64,000 bases of DNA from Austropuccinia psidii (lineage: Eukaryota; Basidiomycota; Pucciniomycetes; Pucciniales; Sphaerophragmiaceae), in the NCBI GenBank assembly GCA_023105745.1, contig JALGQZ010000008.1:21761866-21825865 (forward strand), in the 5' to 3' direction. Positions 11,148 to 19,745 of this stretch are shown in pieces (within the stretch, counting starts at the first letter, position 1; each line of letters opens with the position of its first letter). A program made the position numbers and the translations under genes. The notes beneath the pieces were generated by a model. That model saw only the letters and a program-made list of their open reading frames with translations, ran no database searches and was not told where the DNA came from.

Positions 11148-11857
11148 AGAAGCCTTCTGGACTCCAGGAGGGAGGAATTTACTATATATACAGCACTTTT
11201 TACGTCTATTTTGCTTTCAGAAGCTTCAAAAACAATAAAAACATTAAATCAAAGGTAATATCTTTATTCTTTCTATATATATCTATTATATTATTAAAGA
11301 CAGGAGTTCATCTCTATCATGATCACCTGCTTTGACATGATTCACTAAATATTTTGATTTTTTGTTAAATTCTCTTTAAAATATTTGGATCCACTTACAA
11401 TAAAGAATATTTGCAATCTTTCTTCTTTTTATTTGCAAATACATATTAAATAAATTGAATTTAAATTATTTGGCATAAATGTATTCAAAATTATTATATT
11501 AAGTGTTAAAAGTAGTTTATCTTCTCTTTTTCTAATAGTTTCTCTTTATTATTAATTTTGATAATTATTTCATTTATATTAATATATAGCTTCAATATTG
11601 GTAATATTACTGTTATAAATTTCTGTTTATTATTACATACCAATTTTTCATGCATTCATCATTTTTTTGGGACAATAATACATTCCCAGAAATATATTTA
11701 CTTTTATTATATCATTTCATTTCTTTAGATAATATAAATATTTTTACACCATAAATATAATTATTCCTTATCTTAATTATGAATTCAATAATGACATTCA
11801 GTGTAAAATAAGTAAAATATTAGTAATACTTACTGATTTTTTCATAGTAAACCCTTA
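11148..11857 (+). repeat. Probable 3' part of a degenerate LTR
   Basis: The stretch ends just before a primer-binding-site-like sequence at 11862, in the position where LTR ends lie in elements A and B (ACCCTTA then TTTGGGGG). It is very AT-rich and only weakly similar to the 3' third of the element B LTR, so the call rests mainly on position. Element A appears to have inserted at its left edge. Confidence 0.4.
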
Positions 11858-11861
11858 AATT

Positions 11862-11874
11862 TGGGGGCCTGGCC
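11862..11874 (+). promoter_or_regulatory. Relic primer-binding site (tRNA-Pro type)
   Basis: TGGGGGCCTGGCC matches the complement of the tRNA-Pro 3' end over 13 bases and diverges afterwards. It marks the start of the internal region of a deleted Gypsy element. Confidence 0.65.
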
Positions 11875-12955
11875 CTTAAACTTACTTTGAAGCCCTTTAA
11901 GAAAGATTAAAATTGGGTTTGTCAAATAATAAACTATCTTCATGGTCATAAACCTAATTAATAATTTTATATTTCTTGATTCTTAAAGCTTTGGACACAT
12001 TTTGAAAGCAATAGTACTGTCTTACATGTGGTTTTTCCCACCCTTAGACTTTCAAGAACTTTCTTTGAGTTACTCTAATTATTAGAGAAGATATTCATAA
12101 ATTAAAAATATATTTATATTATAATTTAATTTTCAAATAATCATCTTAATTTTTATTTAATTCTATTCATTTCATTCATTTAAAAAGATATAAAAGCAAG
12201 TTTTACATGGAAATTTCCATATCATCCCAAAAAAAACACTTTTTATAAAAGACTTATATTTATTTTTCTTGCCCAGTGTTTGAAGACAATCCAACAGAGG
12301 ACAATCAGACCACTTTTGAGATATTGGTGGAGGAAACTTGACAAAGTTCTCCAAGACCAATTGTGAATGAGAAAAGAAAATCTGAGAAATTAGTTTTTCC
12401 AGGACTGACTGTTCAGGAATCTGAAGGTGAATACCTCTCTTAAACCTTTCATAAAAGACCTTGTATCTTCCTGAAATCTTTTTATCTTTCATTTTTGCAA
12501 ATATAACTACTAGAAGAGGATACATATACTCCATTCAATCAGATGGAGCTGGACTCAGAAGTGTAATAAATCCCTCAAAAGGGAAAAGAAAGGGCAAAAT
12601 CCCCAGTGGAACTTAATCCACACAAGCAAGTGCCATATCCCAAAGGCGATTCCCAGAAATGCCCATAATCTCTAAGGCAGGGTTTGAACTAGGTATGAGT
12701 AGCTCCAACAGATACAAATCACATTCAGAGGTCTGAGATAAACATCTACATGAGCCAGTACAATCAGTACTACATGGTGTACAAGGACAAGGATTGGGAA
12801 ATGTTGCCACAAATCTGCCAAGGAGTGATGAACCACTAGAAAATTGTGAAAAAGCTCTCCAAAAAGAAGAAAATTGTGAGATACTCCAACTGAGGGAATC
12901 CACTATTATCCAAACCTCAAACCAAAAAGATAAAAGACTGGCACAACAAAAAGAG
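11875..12955 (+). pseudogene. Leader and gag remnant of a deleted Gypsy element
   Basis: The leader shares landmarks with that of element B, for example CTTTGAGTTACTCT near 12064. Towards the end a broken frame can be read, with VQGQGLGN...LP resembling the [11 protein letters not shown] stretch of the element B gag-pol frame. The frame then stops and LTR sequence begins at once at 12956. Capsid to chromodomain are absent, so this is a large internal deletion derivative or a gag piece hit by a later LTR. Long minus-strand open frames here (12172-12534, 12613-12903) are taken as chance. Confidence 0.55.
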
Positions 12956-13941
12956 TGTGAGCCTTGAGGTATATTTTACATACCCAAATAAGCCACAATT
13001 ATCTTAAAAATGAATTCTGAACCATGCATAACCCATATGTCATGCATATATTCAAAATTCATCATTTTTGATTTCAGAAAAAATGAATAACTGTTTTTAT
13101 TGAGTACATAAATCCATGGATTTAAGGCCAAACTTGAATTCTACACAAGGTTTCACCTAGGGTAGCTCAATAGAGTGAATAAGCTCAAATCAACTCTTTG
13201 AGGTGGTGATATGGAAAATACTTCAATACCACATAATCAATACCACATAAAAGATCCCTGAAAATTTTTGTTTTTCTCAATTTCATGCCAAAATAATGGG
13301 AATGTGAGAAATCCCATGTTACATATAAACTAAGAATAGTGTTATGCATTTTTGTGGCACTTGAAATTATGGTATTCTTACATACACTTCTGGTACACCC
13401 ATAGTGGATATCTCACTTGAAGCCTGAATTTCTATTTTGATGTAAAAAATAGTAAAGGGGGACAAAAGACATCAAAGAGAGACAGGGTACCTAACTTCTG
13501 AGGCCTCTTAGGCATGGATAGCTCCAAAGCTTGGATAAATGGCTGATATTTACCAAATTAGTCAACTAAAACCTTTTGGGAGCTTGGTAACCAAGTCAAA
13601 ATTTCATTATATCATAAGAAAATAGCAAATAAGCTGCTATTTTGACATGCCAACAAGGTAAAGAGCAGCTTAGATTCCTGTAACCATGTCAACTCTCAAT
13701 TAATTTCCATGGATAAGCCCCAAAAGAGTAATTAAAGCCCTTTTTGGAATAGTATCCATTGATTTACCTCATAGCACCAGCCATATACTGCTATTTGTAA
13801 TTCTACATAGAAATGAGGTAAAAACTTCAAAAATTTGTTAAAAATACAATTCTTAATGAATCTTTCTGAACCTTTCAGGACCAATTAACAATTTTATCAT
13901 TCATATAAAAACCAAAAATAATTATACTTTTATAAGTAAAA
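12956..13941 (+). repeat. LTR fragment of the element B family
   Basis: It starts TGTGAGCCTTGAGG and follows the first kilobase of the element B LTR (44221 onward) closely but with many substitutions. It stops at 13941, where MULE-A begins. The rest of the LTR was not found beyond MULE-A. Confidence 0.85.
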
Positions 13942-14642
13942 GGGTGTTGGTAAACACATGTAAGCTTTTAGTAAAAACACGTAAGTCACCTTATTTTTCA
14001 AAAAAAAATTCCTCAGGCTCAGTTTTGTGGATTTTTATAATTTTTTTAGCCATATTTTTCCCAACTTGGAATGTCAATAAGCACAAATTTTTTCAAAAAA
14101 GTTTTTTGCCAAATTTCACCAATTTGGCCAATATGCCAAAATGGCATATTTTTTTCAAAAATTCATTGGAAATCTTCCAACTCATGAATTTCCTTAATTT
14201 TTTTAAAATGAAGGGTTCAATGTGAAGAATAAAGCACCAGAATTCCATAATTTTGGGGATTTTTTTGGGTGGGACAAGTGAAGGCGCAAAAAGAGTTTTT
14301 TTTCAAATGTTTTTTCCCGTCATTGTAATATGCCTATTTTTAAAAAGTGAATTTAATAACTTCCCACTTATGAATTTCCTTAATTTTTTTTAAATTAAAG
14401 TGTTCAATCTGTAAAATAAAGAACCAGAAGCTCATGAATTGGGAAAAAAATTTTGGTGGGACAACAAGTGAAGGCACAATGAGTGTTTTTTTTCAACTGT
14501 TTTTTTTCTTGTGTGTAATATGACTATTTTCAAGTACAAAAGTTCCACATGTCTGATAACAAAGGAGACTGAGGTGGGATTTAAGCAATAAATATGACTG
14601 AGGAGGGGGATAATTGGCATAAATTGTATATACAAAAATCAT

Positions 14643-16026
14643 TCAATCAGAATTAACCTCCAAAATAGTGGGTCTTTTCTGAAAGGGGGGAGGAAGATTG
14701 GACAAATACAACATTCTGTGTTTCTTAAATTTATCAGCCCACCCCAGGGCTTGTTTTTGGGAATGAATCTCCCAGTTCAAAGTAATGGGGGGGACTGGAT
14801 AAACTTTAGAAATGATGATGTCCAAAGGAACAAAATGAGCACAACTATTCAAGAAGCTGATGAAAATGGGGGGATTATCATTTGGAGGACAGAAATAAGG
14901 GAAAAAAGAAAAAGATTGGGCTGTGGAATAAAAGAAAACTGGTCTTTTATACTTATTTACAATTGGATCCCCCATGTCAGGCATGGACATCCAGTTGCTT
15001 TTTGGAGCCTGGCCAACATCTTCATACCATTCAATTCTTTCCAAATAAGAGGATACTGAGGGAATTAAGGTGTTCATGGCTTCATAAAGGTCTTGATTTT
15101 GGTGAATTTCTTCAGCCAAGTCACCTCTGACATCATCCCATTGATCTTGAGTCTTGTAAATGAAGTGGGATACTGTTATGTAGCCACAGTTTCCATCACC
15201 CTGGACATTGATGGCCTTGAAGGTGTATTTCAATATGAACTTGGGCAAGTCTTCTGAGCCAGTTATCTGATAAAATAAGTTCAAAAAATGAATAAATATC
15301 AAAATAAACAACAGAAAATTACATCAAAAAGAATCAGAAACTCACAAACAGCTTGGAGCATTCATCAATTGTGTGATAATTTCTTTGACAATGCTCACAG
15401 GTCAAGTCAATCGCATCATAGATATTCAAACTGGTGGCAGGCTTGTGTGATTTTCTTTGTCAGGTTTTGCTTCCAATTGCCAATCCTCTGGACCTTCTAA
15501 GGGTTACTTCTGATTTATTTAATTCAGTTTCTGAGGGTAGTTAATCTGATGAACTGATGTATTTAGATAATTAGTCCTCAGAATCTTCAGAATCTTCAGA
15601 TGAGTCCACTTCCATAATTGGAGAGGGGACATTTGACTGGGATCTTGACGTTTTTGTACTGGTCACTTTTGAGGGGGGTCTTCCGCTTCTCTTGGATTGA
15701 CTTTCAATAATTTCAAATCTTGAAGGTTCTCTTTTGTTTTTATTTTTGTTTTTATTCTTGGCTTCTTTGAGTCTTCCATGGATATTCTTGCATTCTAGAG
15801 GGTCTTCATAATATTGATCATCCTCTTGACTCTTGGGAATTTGATCAAATGGGACTGTTCCAGTCAAAACATCTTGAAAATGTTGAAGTATTGGAGTGAT
15901 TTCTGCCATTGGTCTTTGAAACAGGTCTTCCACAATGTCTTCCAATATTTTCTTGGCTTCATTCTTTCTTTCTTTTTCAACACTTTGATCATCACCTTGA
16001 AAACCAGCCCGAGAAGAATATGACAA
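14643..16026 (-). pseudogene. MULE-A C-terminal exons: AT-hook linker and OTU protease
   Basis: An exon (about 16008-15571) encodes a helical stretch, a Lys/Asn repeat, an AT-hook-like SGRPPSK and an acidic Ser/Glu/Asp tail that now ends in a stop. The last exon (about 15258-14643) is an OTU-family cysteine protease: GDGNCGY with catalytic Asp and Cys near its start and SCAHFVPLD with the His near its end. The intron before it runs from GTGAGT to TTATCAG. The intron before the linker has donor GTGAGG at 16080, but its acceptor reads CGG at 16009-16011 where MULE-B has CAG. By comparison with MULE-B, the OTU part belongs to the same transcript as the transposase. Confidence 0.75.
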
Positions 16027-16080
16027 ATAAAATCAGTTAATAAGAAAAAAAATAATAAGTAGAAATTAAAAAACCCTCAC

Positions 16081-17713
16081 AGGCAAATTCAAATGTCATT
16101 GAGGATGGAAGTCTGATAATTCAAGCCTTTGGCGCTTGGCAAATGCCTTTTGGGTCTTATGCTTGCAAGGAATGCCTTTATAATTGTTGTATTTGTTGGT
16201 GCATTTTTCATTTGGAGGAAATTCTGTTTTGAAATTTTCAAAGGCAATCTGAAGAGCATAATGAGACACCTTGCCATTGAGGGCACAGATGTGTGGAGGA
16301 AAATTCTTGACATGGACAATCATTTCTTTGGAGATTCTGTTGATTATTTCAATAAATATTTTTCTGAATGCCATGTGGAGAGCCCTGACTACCTCCAGGA
16401 TAGTACCAGTGGACCTTTGGAGCCAAAGTTTAACCAGGGCATGGGCACCTTCAACTCTGGAGGTGGAGCCCACACCCAGGTGGCAATGGTGGTTGGTCCA
16501 GGCTGGCACATAATACTCCTTTAGAGGAAGCCAGGTCTTTTCCAAATATTGCAAGACCTCAGTATTTTTGACTTGCTTTTGAAGCTTCTTCCAGTTGTCT
16601 TTGAAAGACTTTTCAGTGGATGAATACATAACCTGAGAAATTAATCCCAAAGTGATTAATAAAGACAATAATAAGAAAAAAAGTGAAATAAAGTGAAGAA
16701 GTATATTACATGATTCCAAAGGCCCATAAAACTTTCAAAATCAGTTCCATGACCAATTTTCTTCATGCAATGAGCAGATACATCCTTGTTGATGTGCCAA
16801 ATGCATAGCATGACTTTGGAGTCTGGGGAGAGCTTCTTAATAAAGTTTTTCAAGGCCAGATCCCTGTCAATAACAATAACTGGAGGGGGAACAAGATTGG
16901 TGTTGTTGAGGACCTTTTCTATGTATTGATTTAATTCCCAAGTTTATGAAGGTTCATTTTCATTCTTCATCAAACAAAAAGCCCCAGAAAAGGTCTTATT
17001 GGTTGAGATGAATCCAACAATATGAAAAAGGGGCATTTTGTACTTATTGTTTTTATAAGTACAATCCATAAGAATGACATAAGGAAAGCCATGAAGAAGT
17101 TTTATGGCCAGGGGGTGAGTCAAAAACAAGGAGTTAATGTGTCCCTCAGAATCCCTTGCAGAGGACCAAACAAAATTTTCTTCTTTGAGAGTGTCAATAA
17201 GAGCATCAATGGGCCTTCTGCCTTGCAGTTTGTCTTTCTTGATTTTATTGACTTGGTTGTAAATGTCTTGAAGGATTACAGGCCTGTCAGACTCCCTCTG
17301 GCTGCATAATTGGGCCTGAATTTGCCTTGCCATTAGCAGCGATTCAGACATTTGAGCAATTTGAGATGTTTCTTGCTCATTGAATTTCCTGAAAGAAGGA
17401 TGTGCCATGATATTTTCAGTGGCATAATGGCTATGTTCAGGATTTTTGACTTTAAGAGTCCAAGTGGTATCTTGGCATATTTCCTGGAATAAAGTCTAAA
17501 AGGACAGTCAAGCTTTCTTGAGGTGACTGTTTTGGAGGGGCTTTTGTTGGGATTTGGGGTGCCAGACCTGTCACAACATATTTCAATTTGGTTGTGGGTC
17601 ATATTGGACCTCAAGGTGGACACAGAATACCCCTGAGCCCTGGCAACATTATGCACATGTTGCCAAAGAAGCTCAAGGGTCTGAAATTCACCTTCAGTGG
17701 GGGGTTGAAGCAT
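16081..17713 (-). pseudogene. MULE-A transposase region (FAR1 finger, DDE, SWIM)
   Basis: Translation starts at 17713 (MLQPPTEGEFQTLE). A FAR1/WRKY-GCM1-like DNA-binding part comes first (Cys in EICCDRS and LDCPF). The MULE core follows, with the first acidic residue in ILMDCTYKNNKYKMP, the second in VIVIDRDLALKN, and the Glu in GSTSRVEGAHALVK. A zinc site of the form C...GIPCKH ends the region. Intron 16633-16709 (GTAATA...TTCTCAG) separates the last two parts. Compared with MULE-B one base is missing near 17470, and an in-frame TAA lies at about 16942-16944. The product would bind the TIRs and cut DNA, but this copy cannot. Confidence 0.8.
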
Positions 17714-18289
17714 CTTTTAATGAAAAATATGTTTTAAAGTGAAAAAAAGGGGGAATTGGGGGATTTGGAATGGGGTAAGAACCTTTTGAAATGTGAAAAA
17801 GAGGTGAAAAAAGGTGTGAAAAATGAACAGAAGTGGTTAAGAGTGAAAGAAAGTGGTTTAAATTTGGGATTAATAGATGAGGGAAGGTAAAAAATTGAAA
17901 ATTGAGAGGCTTGAAAGCAGGTTTTTGTGGTGGAAAATGCAGTCTTTGGGGGGAAAAAGAAAAAAAGTGTGAAAAGCTTTGCAAAATGGCTTTGGTAATG
18001 CTGTTTTTCCAAAAAAAAAAAAAAAAAACAATGGTTTGGGGTGGGGATAATGTGGATTATTGGGGTGTTTGGGATTGTTTTTTTTGGGGGGGGCTGGGCA
18101 AAAAAATCTGAAACAATTTGGAGTTAGAGAGGTTTTGTGGGGAAAAAACCTCTTTTGGGCATGTTTTGGCCCAATAAAGGCCCAATTGTGTTTCATTTTG
18201 CATTAAAAATGGGCCCAGGGCACCCCTTATGTGTTTTTACCAATTTATGGCCAAAACAGGTAAGCTCTTACGTGTTTTTACCAACACCC

Positions 18290-18527
18290 TTAATTTATTA
18301 TTATTATTATTATTATTATTTTCTTTATATTTGATTAAGAAAAAATGAATTTAATTTTTATTTTTTATTTTCTTCTTGAAATTTATTTATCTTTATAAAA
18401 TAAAAACAAACAAACAAAAAATTAATCAACTTTCTTTTTTTGAAAAAAAAAAAACAAATAAAATCATTCAACTTTTTTTTTCACAAAAAAGATAAAATTG
18501 AATCAAAGCCCAATCACTGTTTCATAT
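18290..18527. other. AT-rich spacer with TTA microsatellite
   Basis: A run of about nine TTA/ATT units lies at 18296-18322, followed by A- and T-rich sequence up to the tRNA-Pro gene. Nothing else was recognised. A TAT just before the tRNA is not a convincing upstream element. Confidence 0.6.
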
Positions 18528-18577
18528 GGCCTGGTGGTCTAGTAGCATGATTCACCCTTAGGGTATCCCTATGCTAA

Positions 18578-18741
18578 CACTGGGCACAATACAGTGACGT
18601 TTTGTATGCAACGTCACCCAGACATTGCATGACGTCGCATACATTTCCCGCGCACATTCTGCAGTGACAGTTGTCATAGTTTGCAACAACAGTGTCTCAC
18701 TCCCACAGCTTTGTGCAACAACACCTGAATCAATGACCCTT
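18578..18741 (+). repeat. Left terminal inverted repeat
   Basis: It matches the complement of 19479-19624 over nearly its whole length, to the shared GAATCAATGACCCTT. The left copy has about 18 extra bases around a repeated ATGCAACGTCA motif. Differences are few, so the element is not old. Confidence 0.85.
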
Positions 18742-18938
18742 TCCATTGACAATGTCGTTACTCATCCTAATCCATCATTACTCTGCTCTGTCCTCTTTCT
18801 CCATGAGTGGGGATATTTCTCCACTCAGTTTATTTTTTCTATTTAATCCTCACACCCTTCTTATTCTTCATTGCATTATCACTCCTTTCCAATATCTTTT
18901 TGTTTCATCAGGTTTTAGCATAGAATAGAATAGTCTAA

Positions 18939-19337
18939 ATGTATTCAAGCACTCCAACCAACACTGCTGAGTCTTCAGCACCTCATGGTCCAAATATTCA
19001 ACAAATGCTCATGTCAATAATGAAAGCACAAGACCACCTCACATTGTCCATGGGATCACTCAAAGATGACGTTGATAAGCTGAAGCTTACTGCTGATACA
19101 CCTCAATCTATCAAGACCAAGGATTCAAGAGCAACTGAAAAAATTACCACCTCTGCCAAAAATTCTAACCCCAAAAAAGACTTTCGATATGCACAATCAG
19201 AGCCTCTACGGCTGAAGCAATCAACATTGATTATTACATACCTGGAAGGCTCTGTGTGTCCTCTGAAACAATTGAGACACAATCACTTTCACTATCAAAA
19301 CAATCTGATTCTGTGGGATCATCCAAATCAGAGCTAG
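18939..19337 (+). CDS. Hypothetical 132-residue ORF in the TIR element
   Basis: An ATG-initiated frame occupies the middle of the element. The first 60 residues hold Ser/Thr/Pro-rich sequence, then a short helical stretch (IQQMLMSIMKAQDHL...LKDDVDKLKL) that could form a coiled coil. No transposase motif or zinc site is visible and the C-terminal part looks like chance sequence. It may be a decayed piece of the autonomous parent. Confidence 0.3.
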   Translation: MYSSTPTNTAESSAPHGPNIQQMLMSIMKAQDHLTLSMGSLKDDVDKLKLTADTPQSIKTKDSRATEKITTSAKNSNPKKDFRYAQSEPLRLKQSTLIITYLEGSVCPLKQLRHNHFHYQNNLILWDHPNQS

Positions 19338-19478
19338 ATAAAACAGAATTATTTGTGATAGAGAAAGGGGAGATAAAAACAAACAAAATTAAGTTGTAAT
19401 TAGCATACCTGTAGTTTCAATAAATTATATTAGTAATATCTTTAATTCATCAAAATTCATACAAGTTAAATTTACAAC

Positions 19479-19624
19479 AAGGGTCATTGATTCAGGTGTC
19501 ATTGCACAAAGCTGTGGGAGTGAGACACTGTTGTTGCAAACTATGGCAACTGTCACTGCAGAACGTGCGCGGGAAATGTATGCAACGTCATGCAACGCCA
19601 AATGTCACTGTATTGTGCCCAGTG
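19479..19624 (-). repeat. Right terminal inverted repeat
   Basis: It is the partner of 18578-18741, ending in the CAGTG terminus followed by the TAA duplication. Confidence 0.85.
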
Positions 19625-19745
19625 TAAGTTGCTATAGGCATGGGTGAGGTCCCGGGTTCAATTCCCGGCCAGGCCCTCACATTTGGTGATGGCGATCCTT
19701 TCTGAACACTTCAGAGGTCTTGATCGAGTTTTCTTGCCACCTCTC

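Larger units (their letters stand above)
13942..18289 (-). mobile_element. MULE DNA transposon (MULE-A) with OTU domain
   Basis: The ends are inverted repeats: GGGTGTTGGTAAA...CACRTAAG at 13942 and its complement ending ACCAACACCC at 18289. They contain a repeated GGTAAAAACACGTAAG-type motif. The 4.35-kb interior carries, on the minus strand, a multi-exon gene with a FAR1-like finger, MULE transposase, SWIM-like zinc site, acidic AT-hook linker and an OTU cysteine-protease domain. A second copy, MULE-B, lies at 41761-56477. No clear target duplication is visible. The copy is dead: there is a one-base deletion, a TAA codon and a destroyed splice acceptor. Confidence 0.85.
18578..19624 (+). mobile_element. 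1.05-kb TIR transposon inside the tRNA-Pro intron
   Basis: The ends are CACTGGGCACAATACAGTGAC and its complement, flanked by a 3-bp duplication TAA (18575-18577 and 19625-19627). Long terminal inverted repeats of about 146-164 bp follow. A 3-bp duplication fits CACTA (CMC) elements, which start CACTA/CACTG, or PIF-Harbinger, which target TWA. No transposase is present, so it must be mobilised in trans. The interior has one 132-codon frame of unknown nature. Confidence 0.88.
18528..19676 (+). tRNA. tRNA-Pro(AGG) gene split by a transposon in its intron
   Basis: The 5' half is 18528-18563: acceptor GGCCTGG, D-arm, anticodon stem CACCC, loop TT-AGG-G. The 3' half is 19641-19676: T, anticodon stem GGGTG, variable AGGTC, T-arm CCGGG/CCCGG with loop TTCAATT, acceptor CCAGGCC, discriminator C. 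All seven acceptor pairs are Watson-Crick. Without the insertion the intron would be about 27 nt at the canonical position between bases 37 and 38. The insertion (18578-19624) plus TAA duplication turns it into an intron of over 1 kb, which the tRNA splicing machinery is not expected to remove. The internal box B survives, box A is separated from it by over 1 kb, and the first T4 downstream is at 19729-19732. It is treated as inactivated. Confidence 0.88.

Noticed and set aside
12172..12534. 120-codon minus-strand frame in the deleted Gypsy region
   Set aside because: The plus strand carries leader and gag relics of the B/C type; no motif on the minus strand.
14718..15130. Plus-strand frames opposite the OTU exon of MULE-A
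   Set aside because: Shadows of the OTU coding strand.
17734..18196. Overlapping minus-strand frames rich in Phe, Pro and His near the MULE-A start, also present in MULE-B (41835-42086)
   Set aside because: Conserved position, but low-complexity leader sequence upstream of the transposase start; no domain seen. Kept only as a possible 5' leader.
19617..19680. A separate, complete tRNA at 19617-19680
   Set aside because: Only the 3' half of a tRNA is present; its 5' half lies at 18528-18563 beyond the TIR element.
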